The position numbers were made by a program, and so were the translations under genes. A stretch of DNA of 64,000 nt, taken from assembly GCF_003999975.1 (NCBI RefSeq), contig NZ_RJAC01000001.1, positions 1 to 64,000 on the forward strand, in the 5' to 3' direction. Under the pieces are notes generated by a model that saw nothing but the letters and a program-made list of their open reading frames with translations, did no database searches and was not told where the DNA came from. Below, one piece after another: positions 38,808-46,530 of this stretch; within the stretch, counting starts at the first letter, position 1, and every line of letters starts with the position of its first letter. This DNA is from Actinoplanes solisilvae. Its GTDB lineage: Bacteria > Actinomycetota > Actinomycetes > Mycobacteriales > Micromonosporaceae.

Positions 38808-39854
38808 TCAGAAGTCAACCGGCGGGAGTTCGGGGCCGCCGGCAGCGTCGCCGGTCGTCTGGCCGACGCCCAGCTTCTCGAGGATCTTCTTCTCGATCTC
38901 GGCCGCGACGTCGGGGTTCTCCTTCAGGAACTCGCGCGCCTTCTCCTTGCCCTGGCCGAGCTGGTCACCGTCGTACGTGTACCAGGCGCCGGACTTGCGG
39001 ATGATGTTCTGCTCGACGCCGACGTCGATCAGCGAGCCCTCGCGCGAGATGCCCTTGCCGTACATGATGTCGAACTCGGCCTGCTTGAACGGCGCGGCCA
39101 CCTTGTTCTTGACGACCTTGACGCGGGTGCGGTTGCCGACCACGTCGGTGCCGTCCTTCAGGCTCTCGATGCGGCGCACGTCGAGCCGGACCGAGGAGTA
39201 GAACTTCAGCGCGCGGCCACCGGTCGTGGTCTCGGGCGAGCCGAACATGACGCCGATCTTCTCGCGAAGCTGGTTGATGAAGATCGCGGTCGTGCCCGAG
39301 TTGCTCAGAATGCCGGTGATCTTGCGGAGCGCCTGGCTCATCAGGCGGGCCTGAAGACCGACGTGACTGTCGCCCATCTCACCCTCGATCTCGGCGCGCG
39401 GCACGAGCGCGGCCACCGAGTCGATGACGATGATGTCGAGCGCGCCGGAGCGGATCAGCATGTCGGCGATCTCGAGCGCCTGCTCACCCGTGTCGGGCTG
39501 GGAGACCAGGAGCGCGTCGGTGTCGACGCCGAGGGCCTTCGCGTATTCCGGGTCGAGGGCGTGCTCGGCGTCGATGAACGCCGCGATGCCGCCGTTGCGC
39601 TGGGCGTTGGCCACCGCGTGCAGGGCGACCGTCGTCTTACCGCTGGACTCGGGGCCGTAGATCTCGATGACGCGGCCGCGCGGCAGGCCGCCGACGCCGA
39701 GCGCCACGTCGAGAGCGATGGAGCCGGTCTTGATGATCGCGGTCTCCACGACCGGTCGCTCGCCCAGCCGCATCACCGAGCCCTTGCCGAACTGCTTGTC
39801 GATCTGTGCCAACGCCAGATCGAGCGCCTTGTCCCGGTCAGGTCCTGCCACCAT
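38808..39854 (-). CDS. recA: Recombinase RecA
   Basis: A 348-residue DNA strand-exchange ATPase that also activates LexA self-cleavage. Walker A is GPESSGKTT, Walker B is [11 protein letters not shown], followed by the DNA-binding loops around [24 protein letters not shown] and [28 protein letters not shown]. There is no intein. The start is ATG 39854, with GGGGTGG upstream; the longer frame to 39944 runs into the promoter region. Upstream lie a RecA-NDp-like promoter and two LexA boxes, so it is under dual SOS control. First gene of recA-recX. Confidence 0.97.
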   Translation of the reverse strand: MVAGPDRDKALDLALAQIDKQFGKGSVMRLGERPVVETAIIKTGSIALDVALGVGGLPRGRVIEIYGPESSGKTTVALHAVANAQRNGGIAAFIDAEHALDPEYAKALGVDTDALLVSQPDTGEQALEIADMLIRSGALDIIVIDSVAALVPRAEIEGEMGDSHVGLQARLMSQALRKITGILSNSGTTAIFINQLREKIGVMFGSPETTTGGRALKFYSSVRLDVRRIESLKDGTDVVGNRTRVKVVKNKVAAPFKQAEFDIMYGKGISREGSLIDVGVEQNIIRKSGAWYTYDGDQLGQGKEKAREFLKENPDVAAEIEKKILEKLGVGQTTGDAAGGPELPPVDF

Positions 39855-39921
39855 GTCCGCCACCCCTGTACTCGATTTCGCGGGCGTCTTCGCCGATGCG
39901 CTTCTGTTCACCACGGGCATC

Positions 39922-39944
39922 AAGGTAGGCGGTGGGTATGACAA
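39922..39944 (-). promoter_or_regulatory. RecA-NDp-like (LexA-independent, PafBC-type) promoter of recA
   Basis: On the minus strand TTGTCA-N11-TACCTT lies about 68 bases upstream of the recA ATG. The 17-base distance from the TTGTC start to the -10 equals that of the mycobacterial LexA/RecA-independent promoter (TTGTCAGTGGC-N6-TAGGGT). The TTGTCA and TA..T parts match; the GTGGC part is diverged. Confidence 0.55.
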
Positions 39945-39997
39945 AAATTCGCCGCCCTGCCCCGGCCTGTGGATAAGCAGGCCGCTGTGGACAATAG

Positions 39998-40013
39998 CCG
40001 AACACGTGTACGA
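39998..40013. promoter_or_regulatory. LexA (SOS) box upstream of recA
   Basis: CCGAACACGTGTACGA fits TCGAAC-N4-GTTCGA with two arm changes and a preferred alternating spacer. It is about 144 bases upstream of recA and 40 bases beyond the DUF3046 stop. Confidence 0.78.
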
Positions 40014-40029
40014 CGATCGAGTGACACGC

Positions 40030-40045
40030 CAGAACGGGTGTACGA
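40030..40045. promoter_or_regulatory. Second, weaker LexA-like box upstream of recA
   Basis: CAGAACGGGTGTACGA keeps the GAAC-N4-GT-CGA core of the LexA site. It lies 32 bases from the first box, about three helical turns, which would suit cooperative binding. Confidence 0.5.
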
Positions 40046-40053
40046 AAGTCGCC

Positions 40054-40254
40054 TTATCGCAGGCGGGAGGGCACTCGATCGGGGTACGCGGCCACCACCG
40101 CCCGCCAGATGGTGGCCGTATCGATACCGTCAGCTATCGCTTGATTGATGGTGCGGTCGCCTAGCTCGGTGAAGGAATGGTCGGCCGCGATGCTGCGCGC
40201 GTAGGGGGCGCCGAAGGCCTCTTCCAGCCGTGTCCAGAAATCCGTCAACCGCAC
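40054..40254 (-). CDS. DUF3046 protein (Rv2738c-like)
   Basis: A 66-residue protein with the family pattern [26 protein letters not shown] followed by [17 protein letters not shown] and [13 protein letters not shown]. It is conserved directly upstream of recA in actinobacteria (Rv2738c in M. tuberculosis); its function is unknown. The start GTG 40254 looks leaderless: TAGGCT (40266-40261) is six bases upstream and no ribosome site fits. Confidence 0.88.
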   Translation of the reverse strand: MRLTDFWTRLEEAFGAPYARSIAADHSFTELGDRTINQAIADGIDTATIWRAVVAAYPDRVPSRLR

Positions 40255-40263
40255 CCCCTGAGC

Positions 40264-41046
40264 CTACCCAGCCCGCAATCGGCGGTAGGCCCGCGCCGAG
40301 AGCGGCAGGAACACCGCCGTGAGCACCACCGGCCAGCCGACCGCCAGCCACACCGCCGAGTCGGCCAGCGGTCCCTCGGTGATGCCGGTCGGGTTGCCGA
40401 AGAGCTCGCGCGCCGCGGTGGCCGTGGCCGACAGCGGGTTCCAGGCGGCGATCGCGCCCAGCCAGCCCGGCATCGTCTCGACGGAGACGATGGCCGTCGA
40501 CAGGAAGCCGATCGGCCAGACCAGCACCTGCACGGCCATCGCGGCACCCTCGCCGCGGAAGGCCAGGCCGACGAAGATGCCGATCCAGAGCATGGCGAAC
40601 CGGAAGAACAACAGCAGCAGTACGGCCAGGGCGGCCGACCCCGGGTCCGAGGTGATCCGCCACCCGATCAGCAGGCCGCCGGCGATGAGGACCAGCAGTT
40701 CGACGGCCGAGTTGGCGAGGTCGGCGCCGACCCGGCCGAGGGCGACCGAGGAACTGCCGATCGGCAACGAGCGGAACCGGTCGGTGATGCCCTTGCGGGC
40801 GTCGTTCGTCATCGCCGTGGCCGTGCTCTCGACGCCGAACATCATGCTCAGCGCCAGCATGCCGGGCAGCAGGAAGGCCAGGTAGTCGCCGCCGCCGGGC
40901 ACCGTGATCGCGCCGCCGAAGAGGAAGCCGAACACGAGCAACAGCATGATCGAGAACATGAGCCCGAAGATGGGTGCCCACGGTTGACGTACCCAATGGG
41001 CCAGATTTCGCTGGGTGAGGATCCAGCCGGCTCGGAGCGCGATCAT
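40264..41046 (-). CDS. ABC-2 type exporter permease
   Basis: A 260-residue membrane protein with about six helices. The cytoplasmic loop MTNDARKGITDRFRSLPIGSSSVALGRVGADL, the middle helices, and the stretch WNPLSATATAARELFGNPTG are typical of DrrB-like ABC-2 permeases. Its ATG at 41046 overlaps the ATPase stop by four bases, so the two are coupled. Together they form a drug- or lipid-type exporter; the substrate is unknown. Confidence 0.88.
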   Translation of the reverse strand: MIALRAGWILTQRNLAHWVRQPWAPIFGLMFSIMLLLVFGFLFGGAITVPGGGDYLAFLLPGMLALSMMFGVESTATAMTNDARKGITDRFRSLPIGSSSVALGRVGADLANSAVELLVLIAGGLLIGWRITSDPGSAALAVLLLLFFRFAMLWIGIFVGLAFRGEGAAMAVQVLVWPIGFLSTAIVSVETMPGWLGAIAAWNPLSATATAARELFGNPTGITEGPLADSAVWLAVGWPVVLTAVFLPLSARAYRRLRAG

Positions 41047-41981
41047 CGGACGGCCTCCCGCGAGTTGTCGGTCAGGGTGAGAAAGACCTCGTCGAGAGTG
41101 GGCCGCCGCAGCACCAGATCCTCGGGGGTGAGGCCCGACTCGTCCAGGGCGCGGACGATTCGGGCGATCGCGGCGACCTCGGCGCCGATCTCGAAGGTGA
41201 GGCTGCGCGCCACGGCGTCGGCCACGGCCGGGATGCCGACGGCGGCGGAGATCTGCTCGGTCTGCAGCGGCGCTTCCCCGGCGATCGTCACGGTGACCCG
41301 GCCGCCGCCGATCTGCCGCTTGAGCGCGTCCGGGGTGTCGTCGGCGACGACCCGGCCGTGGTTCATCACCGAGATGCGGGCGGCCAGGTTGTCCGCCTCG
41401 TCGAGATATTGCGTGGTCAGCAGCACGGTGGTGCCGCTGTCGGCGACCTCGCGGACGGCGCCCCAGACCTCGTTACGCCCTCGCGGATCGAGCCCGGTGG
41501 TCGGCTCGTCGAGGAAGAGCACCGCCGGGGTGAGGATGAAGCCGGCCGCGATGTCGAGCCGCCGCCGCATGCCGCCGCTGTAGGTCGACACCGCCCGCTC
41601 GGCCGCCTCGGCCAGGCCGAACATGGCGAGCAGGTGATCGGCGCGGGTGCGCGCGTCCGACTTGCCGAGACCGTAGAGCCGGCCGAACATCACCAGGTTC
41701 TGCCGGCCGCCGAGGATCTCGTCGACCGCGGCGTTCTGGCCGATCAGCCCGATCCGCCGGCGCACCTGCGCGGCCTGGGTCCGTACGTCGAATCCGGCGA
41801 CTTTCGCTACGCCGCCGTCGACGTCGATCAGGGTGGCCAGCGCGCGGACCGCCGTGGTCTTGCCGGCCCCGTTCGGACCGAGCAGACCGTGGATCACGCC
41901 GGGCGGCACGGCCAGGTCGAAGCCGTCGAGCGCCCGCACGTCCCCGTACTTCTTGCGTAGACCCTCTGCCTCGAGATTCAC
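41043..41981 (-). CDS. ABC exporter ATP-binding protein (DrrA-like)
   Basis: A 312-residue ATPase. Walker A is GPNGAGKTT, the Q-loop is LIGQNAAVDE, the signature is YSGGMRRRLD, Walker B is VLFLDEPTTGLD, and the switch is LLTTQYLDEAD. A C-terminal accessory domain of about 90 residues resembles DrrA of daunorubicin resistance. GTG 41981 follows AGGAG by seven bases. It is divergent from a TetR regulator, and the 77-base gap has palindromic operator-like sequence. Confidence 0.9.
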   Translation of the reverse strand: MNLEAEGLRKKYGDVRALDGFDLAVPPGVIHGLLGPNGAGKTTAVRALATLIDVDGGVAKVAGFDVRTQAAQVRRRIGLIGQNAAVDEILGGRQNLVMFGRLYGLGKSDARTRADHLLAMFGLAEAAERAVSTYSGGMRRRLDIAAGFILTPAVLFLDEPTTGLDPRGRNEVWGAVREVADSGTTVLLTTQYLDEADNLAARISVMNHGRVVADDTPDALKRQIGGGRVTVTIAGEAPLQTEQISAAVGIPAVADAVARSLTFEIGAEVAAIARIVRALDESGLTPEDLVLRRPTLDEVFLTLTDNSREAVR

Positions 41982-41996
41982 TCGCTGCTCCTAACT

Positions 41997-42011
41997 CCGT
42001 ATGCCTTACGG
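41997..42011. promoter_or_regulatory. Operator-like inverted repeat between the ABC exporter and tetR
   Basis: CCGTA-TGCCT-TACGG is a perfect 5 bp inverted repeat. The rest of the gap has further dyads and repeats: GGTACACCGTACACC (42024-42038) and CCCCACGGGG (42037-42046), overlapping the tetR promoter. TetR binding to repress both directions is likely. Confidence 0.5.
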
Positions 42012-42058
42012 TATTTGGTGCGCGGTACACCGTACACCCCACGGGGTAATCTCGGCAC

Positions 42059-42823
42059 ATGGAAAATCGGGACGTCGACAGAACGCTGAGCCTGATGTGG
42101 CGGCGCGTGCTGGGGACGCCGCAGGGGTCACGAGGGCCGAAGCAGCGGTTCAGCGTCGACGAGGTGATCCGGGCCGGCATCGCGGTGGCCGACGAGGAGG
42201 GCCTGCCGGCGTTCTCGATGCGCAAGGTGGCCGACCGGCTCGGGCTGAAGCTGATGTCGATCTACACCTACGTCCCGAGCCGCGACGAGCTGATCGGCCT
42301 GATGGTCGACGAGGTGATGGGCGAGCCCGAGCTGACACCGCACGCCGGTGACTGGCGTGAGCGGCTGACCGTGGTGGCCCGGCAGATGTGGGACGAGTTC
42401 CATCGGCATCCGTGGCTGCTGCAGGTCGAGCAGAGCCGGCCGTGGATCGGGCCGAACGGCTCCGACCGGTGGGAATGGCAGCTGGCGGCGATCGAAGGCG
42501 CCGGCTTCACCGATCTCGAGATGGATCAGACGATCACGCTGATCGGCGACTTCACCGGCGCGTCGGCGCGGGCCGACGTCGCCGCCCTGCGCACGGCCGA
42601 GCAGTCCGGCATCACCGACCTCGAATGGTGGGAGGTCAACGCGCCCGTGCTGGAACGCCTGATGCCGCCCGCGGCCTACCCGATCTCGGGCCGGGTCGGC
42701 ACCACGGCCGGCGAGGAATACAACGCCGTACGAGACTCCGAGCGCTCGTTCCGGTTCGGACTGGAACGCATTCTCGACGGACTCGAGGTGCTGCTCACGT
42801 CAGGGCGCCGGCCGCGATCCTGA
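42059..42823 (+). CDS. TetR-family regulator of the adjacent ABC exporter
   Basis: A 254-residue repressor. The helix-turn-helix lies about residues 35-80 (FSVDEVIRAGIAVADEEGLPAFSMRKVADRLGLKLMSIYTYVPSRDELIGLM). The rest is the TetR_C_1-type ligand domain, common among drug-exporter repressors. The start looks leaderless: TAATCT (42047-42052) lies six bases before the ATG. The divergent ABC-2 exporter is the expected target. Its last 29 bases overlap the end of the udgX-like gene. Confidence 0.9.
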   Translation: MENRDVDRTLSLMWRRVLGTPQGSRGPKQRFSVDEVIRAGIAVADEEGLPAFSMRKVADRLGLKLMSIYTYVPSRDELIGLMVDEVMGEPELTPHAGDWRERLTVVARQMWDEFHRHPWLLQVEQSRPWIGPNGSDRWEWQLAAIEGAGFTDLEMDQTITLIGDFTGASARADVAALRTAEQSGITDLEWWEVNAPVLERLMPPAAYPISGRVGTTAGEEYNAVRDSERSFRFGLERILDGLEVLLTSGRRPRS

Positions 42824-43457
42824 GGTCGTCGACCAGGCCGCGGTACGCCGTCTCGCGATCGTCGGCGCGCAGGACCGCGGACGGGTGGATGGTGGCCAGC
42901 GCCTGGATCTCGGCGACCGGGAAGTCACCCGGGTGCTGGGCCGAGGCGGGCCAGGGCATCAGTTTGCCGCGCTGCTGGGTGACACGGAACGACGGGCCGA
43001 TCAGCGCCCGGCCCGCGGTCGCACCCAAGATGACGACCAGCTCGGGCTTGAGCAGCGAGAACTCGGCCACCAGCCAGGGACGGCAGGCGGTGATGTGGGC
43101 CGGGCCGGGATTCTGGTGGATGCGCCGCTTGCCACGCAGCTCGAATCTGAAGTGCTTCACGGCGTTGGTGATGTAGACGTCGGTCGCGTCGAGGCCGGCG
43201 TCGTCGACCGCCTCGCGCAGCAGGCGCCCGGCCGGACCGACGAACGGCAGGCCCTTCTGGTCTTCGACGTCGCCGGGCTGCTCGCCGACCAGCACCAGGC
43301 GGGCGTTCGCGGCGCCGCGACCGAAGACCGTCTGTGTCGCGTCGGCGTAGAGCTCGCAGCCCTCGCAGCCGGCCGCGGCCGCTTTGAGCTCGTCGATGCT
43401 CTTCGGCTCGGACGGCACCCACTGCTGTGCGCCGACCGGCGCGTCGGTCCTAGGCAT
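42795..43457 (-). CDS. UdgX-type uracil-DNA glycosylase / uracil-DNA binding protein
   Basis: A 220-residue member of the uracil-DNA glycosylase superfamily, closest to UdgX. The uracil pocket motif GEQPGDVED is at about 58-66, and the diagnostic KRRIH loop at 110-114. In M. smegmatis UdgX the histidine of this loop makes a covalent bond to the deoxyribose after uracil excision; here it is His114. Iron-sulfur cysteines are visible at 31 and 34 (GCEGCELY) and 125 (ITACRPWL). The late block HPSAVLR is the second active-site motif. The ATG at 43457 has no strong ribosome site. A tightly DNA-bound repair protein is predicted. Confidence 0.9.
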   Translation of the reverse strand: MPRTDAPVGAQQWVPSEPKSIDELKAAAAGCEGCELYADATQTVFGRGAANARLVLVGEQPGDVEDQKGLPFVGPAGRLLREAVDDAGLDATDVYITNAVKHFRFELRGKRRIHQNPGPAHITACRPWLVAEFSLLKPELVVILGATAGRALIGPSFRVTQQRGKLMPWPASAQHPGDFPVAEIQALATIHPSAVLRADDRETAYRGLVDDLRIAAGALT

Positions 43458-43531
43458 GGAGAAGGTTCTACCCCAAAAGGTCGCGGGAAAGCATCGGCGG
43501 CACCCTATCGAGTCCCTCCACTCGGCGCGGA

Positions 43532-44878
43532 CTAACGGGTGGGGGCATACAGAGCCGGCGGACGGACGGCGGCAGCCACCGCGTCGGCCAGGGCGGGGAT
43601 CTCCTCTTCGTCGAGAGGACCGACCGAGATACGTACGCCCGGGGGTGCCGACACCCGGAACAGGGAACCCGGGGCCACGGCGTAGCCGGCCTCGCGTAGC
43701 AGGCCGACCGCTCGGGTCTCGTCGCTGACGGGCACCCAGACGTTGATGCCCGTGTCGCCCGCGGCGGCCAGACCCCGGGCCTGCAAGGCGTCGCAGAGGG
43801 CCCGGCGGCGGCGACCGTAAGCCGCGGCGGCCTCGGACACGGCGGCGGTCACCTCGTCGTCTCGCCACAGGTGCAGGAGCAGGCGCTGGAGGACCGTGGA
43901 GACCCAGCCGGAGCCGACGCGCATGCGGCCCACCACGCGGGCGATCGTGGCCTCGTCGCCGGCCAGCACGGCTATGCGCAGATCGGGGCCGAAGGGCTTG
44001 GAGGCCGAGCGGGTCAGCGCCCACGATCCGGTGACCGGGCCGACGCAGTGGGGCGGTTCCTCGGCCAGCTCGGCGGCGTGATCGTCCTCGATCACCAGGA
44101 CGCCGGGATGGCTCGCGAAGACGGCCCGCAAGGCTTCGGCGCGAGCCTCGCTGACGGCGGCGCCGGTCGGATTCTGCGCCCGCACCGTGATGACGGCCGC
44201 GCGGGCACCGGACTGCAGGGCGGCGGCCATCGCGGCCGGGTCGGGGCCCTGCCGGTCGACGGGGACCGGGAGCGGGCGCAGGCCCAGGGCGGCCAGCAGA
44301 TCGATCAGGTTGGCCCAGCCCGGATCTTCGACGGCGACCGCGTCACCGGCCCGCAGGTGAGCCGTGAGGAGGCGCTCGACGGCGTCGAGCGTGCCGGAGG
44401 TGACGGTGATCTCGGCGTCGGCGGCCGGGATGCCGTCGGCGACCAGGCGCGGCCGGGCCGCCTCGATCAGCTCGGGCATAGCGGCCGATGACGCGTAGCC
44501 CTGGGGTGGGCCGTTGGTCTCGGCGACCGCCCGCAGAGCAGGGCCCAGCGGGGGCAGAAGCCGCACGTCGGGCTCGCCGGAGGAGAGATCGCGCACCCCG
44601 TCGGGAACGGGGAGGAGCAGCGCGGAGCGGGGGCCGGCGACGGGCGGGCGCGAACGGATGCGGGTGCCGCGGCGGCCCTCGGTCTCGATGACGCCGCGCT
44701 GGCGCAGCTCTTGATAGGCCTTCGAGACCGTGGCCGGGCTGACGCGCAGCGACTCGGCGAGGACGCGGACGGAGGGAAGGGCCGCGCCGAAGACCCAATC
44801 GCCCTTGCGGACGCCCTCTTCGATGCTGGCGGAAATCGAAGCGGCGCTGTCACCCTCGACCTGATACTGTGCTGACAC
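43532..44878 (-). CDS. MocR/PdxR-type GntR regulator with aminotransferase domain
   Basis: A 448-residue fusion: an N-terminal GntR winged helix (about 1-75, LPSVRVLAESLRVSPATVSKAYQELRQRGVIETEGRRGTRI) and a class I aminotransferase-like PLP domain (about 95-445). The likely PLP lysine is in RSASKPFGPDLRIAVLAG. MocR proteins mostly control vitamin B6 or amino-acid genes. It is divergent from a PNPOx-like/GNAT fusion, its probable target. The start GTG 44878 has TACAGT (44893-44888) nine bases upstream and may be leaderless. The upstream 14 bp palindrome and direct repeats look like its operator. Confidence 0.9.
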   Translation of the reverse strand: MSAQYQVEGDSAASISASIEEGVRKGDWVFGAALPSVRVLAESLRVSPATVSKAYQELRQRGVIETEGRRGTRIRSRPPVAGPRSALLLPVPDGVRDLSSGEPDVRLLPPLGPALRAVAETNGPPQGYASSAAMPELIEAARPRLVADGIPAADAEITVTSGTLDAVERLLTAHLRAGDAVAVEDPGWANLIDLLAALGLRPLPVPVDRQGPDPAAMAAALQSGARAAVITVRAQNPTGAAVSEARAEALRAVFASHPGVLVIEDDHAAELAEEPPHCVGPVTGSWALTRSASKPFGPDLRIAVLAGDEATIARVVGRMRVGSGWVSTVLQRLLLHLWRDDEVTAAVSEAAAAYGRRRRALCDALQARGLAAAGDTGINVWVPVSDETRAVGLLREAGYAVAPGSLFRVSAPPGVRISVGPLDEEEIPALADAVAAAVRPPALYAPTR

Positions 44879-44902
44879 ACAAGAAATACTGTACTAGTAC
44901 AG
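44864..44902. promoter_or_regulatory. Putative MocR operator between the MocR and PNPOx/GNAT genes
   Basis: Direct repeats ATACTGT occur at 44864-44870 and 44886-44892, 22 bases apart (two helical turns). The second is part of a perfect 14 bp palindrome, CTGTACTAGTACAG (44889-44902). MocR regulators bind direct repeats, and the site covers the probable -10 and start of the MocR gene. Confidence 0.6.
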
Positions 44903-44948
44903 AGACGAACGCAAGCCTTAGGTTGTACGAAGACGGCAGGGAGGGCCG

Positions 44949-46205
44949 ATGTCCGAGACCTATCCGCGGACCAGCCGCACGACAGCCACCCGCTACCGCG
45001 AGCGCATGAGCTACGACCGCGACCTGGCGCACGCCATTCTCGACGAGGCGTTCGACTGCACTGTCGCCCTGGTCGTCGACGATGAACCCCGCGTGCTGCC
45101 CACCCTGCACGTCCGCGTCGGCGAGACCCTCTATCTCCACGGCTCCTCCGGCGGTCGCATGGGCCTGTCGGCGCGCGGTGGCGAGGTGCCGGTCGCGGTC
45201 GGGGTCACCCTGCTCGACGGCATCGTCTATGCCCGCTCCCACGTGCACCACAGCGCCAACTACCGCTCGGTGGTGGTGCACGGCTCCGCCCGGCTGGTCA
45301 CCGACCCCGAAGAGAAGCGCGCCGCGATGGACGCGCTGGTCGACAAGGTCGGCGCCGGCCGGTCCGCCGACAGCCGCCCGCCCAACAAGCGCGAGCTGGC
45401 CGAGACCAGCGTGCTGGCGCTCCCCCTCGAAGAGGTGTCCGCGCGGGCCCGCGCCGGCGGCGTGATCGACGAGGAAGCCGACCTCACCCTGCCGCACTGG
45501 GCCGGCGTGCTGCCCGTCCGGCGCGTGTTCGGGCCGGCCGAGAGCGCCGCCTCCGTTGCTGAGCCCGCCTACCTGCCCGGCGGCGAGCTGCCGTGGGCCA
45601 ACCCGGTGGCGCTGAGCGGCCGGCACGTGCGGCTAGAACCGCTCACGCTCGGGCACGCCGCCGGTCTGCTCGAGGCACTCGGCGACGACGAGGTCTGGGA
45701 ACACCTGATGACCCGCCGTCCGGCCACGGTCGAGGCGATGCGCGACTACGTCGCCGGTCTGCTGCGCGCCCGCTGGGCCGGCAACCAGATCGCGTTCGCC
45801 CAGGTCGACCCGGTCTCCGGCCGTGTGATCGGCACGACCAGCTATCACGACATCGACCCGAAGCAGAAAGCGCTGGCGATCGGCCACACCATGGTCGGCC
45901 GCCCCTGGTGGCGCTCGGGGGTCAACACCGAGGCCAAGCTGCTGATGCTCGAGCACGCCTTCGACGTGCTCGGGGCCGAGCGCGTGTTCTGGTACACCGA
46001 CGTTCGCAACGAGCGCTCCCAGCAGGCGATCGCCCGGCTCGGCGCGGTGCGCGAGGGCGTGCTGCGGCGCCACCGGAAGAGGCCCGACGGCTCGTGGCGT
46101 GACACCGTGGTGTTCGGGATGACCGTCGACGAGTGGCCCGCGGCCGGCGATCGCTTGCGGGAACGGCTCGCGGCGGGTGACAGCGTCGCCCTCACGACGG
46201 GCTGA
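44949..46205 (+). CDS. Bifunctional PNPOx-like flavin-binding domain / GNAT acetyltransferase
   Basis: A 418-residue fusion protein. Residues about 10-200 form a pyridoxamine-phosphate-oxidase-like split barrel (DCTVALVVDDEPRVLPTLHVRVGETLYLHGSSGGRM ... VHHSANYRSVVVHGSARLV), of the NimA-like flavin- or heme-binding type. Residues about 215-400 form a RimJ-type GNAT domain (VRLEPLTLGHAAGLLEAL ... GVNTEAKLLMLEHAFDVLGAERVFWYTD). This fusion recurs in actinobacteria; its substrate is unknown. GGGAGG is five bases before the ATG. It is divergent from a MocR regulator, which suggests control by vitamin B6 or an amino compound. Confidence 0.87.
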   Translation: MSETYPRTSRTTATRYRERMSYDRDLAHAILDEAFDCTVALVVDDEPRVLPTLHVRVGETLYLHGSSGGRMGLSARGGEVPVAVGVTLLDGIVYARSHVHHSANYRSVVVHGSARLVTDPEEKRAAMDALVDKVGAGRSADSRPPNKRELAETSVLALPLEEVSARARAGGVIDEEADLTLPHWAGVLPVRRVFGPAESAASVAEPAYLPGGELPWANPVALSGRHVRLEPLTLGHAAGLLEALGDDEVWEHLMTRRPATVEAMRDYVAGLLRARWAGNQIAFAQVDPVSGRVIGTTSYHDIDPKQKALAIGHTMVGRPWWRSGVNTEAKLLMLEHAFDVLGAERVFWYTDVRNERSQQAIARLGAVREGVLRRHRKRPDGSWRDTVVFGMTVDEWPAAGDRLRERLAAGDSVALTTG

Positions 46206-46267
46206 TTGGGGGCCCCGTGCTCGGCATCACCGACTCAGCGCGATCTACCTGTCCGCGCTGATCTTCA

Positions 46268-46301
46268 GCGGCACGTTCCTGGCCGGCCAGGAACGTGCCG
46301 C
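46268..46301. repeat. 34 bp perfect palindrome
   Basis: The 17-base arm GCGGCACGTTCCTGGCC is followed directly by its exact reverse complement, with no loop. It lies 63 bases after the stop of the PNPOx/GNAT gene and could act as a terminator-like cruciform or a protein-binding site. Confidence 0.85.
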
Positions 46302-46447
46302 CGCCTCGCCGCGGGCGCGGCGGCCGGGGGGGCGCGTTGTTCGTCGATTTCAGCATCAAATTGGCCACCGCCAGCGTCGGCTGAGGGCCGGCGGGCCGGC
46401 GGGCCGGTGCGACTTCGCGTTGGCGCATGGCGCGTCGGGAGCGGATG

Positions 46448-46489
46448 CACCAGCGGGCGGCCCTGCCGTGGCAGAGCCGCCCGCTGGTG
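46448..46489. terminator. 42-base hairpin, probable terminator of the long Spo0M-like gene
   Basis: Arms of 20 bases, CACCAGCGGGCGGCCCTGCC and its complement with a single mismatch, surround a two-base centre (GT). It lies 42 bases beyond the minus-strand stop at 46531. Confidence 0.65.
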
Positions 46490-46530
46490 GGACGCGCGGT
46501 CCGGCTGAGAAATCGCGCGGCCGGGCAGGG

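Larger units (their letters stand above)
46206..46530. other. 325-base gap between convergent genes with two large palindromes
   Basis: No gene is supported here. It contains a 34 bp perfect palindrome (46268-46301), GC-rich repeats of GGCCGGCG (46387-46412), and a 42 bp hairpin (46448-46489). The gap is long for this gene-dense region. Confidence 0.7.

Noticed and set aside
40264..46205. Genomic island around the ABC exporter, UdgX and MocR genes
   Set aside because: No integrase, tRNA, direct repeats or clear composition change was seen; these are ordinary actinobacterial accessory genes.
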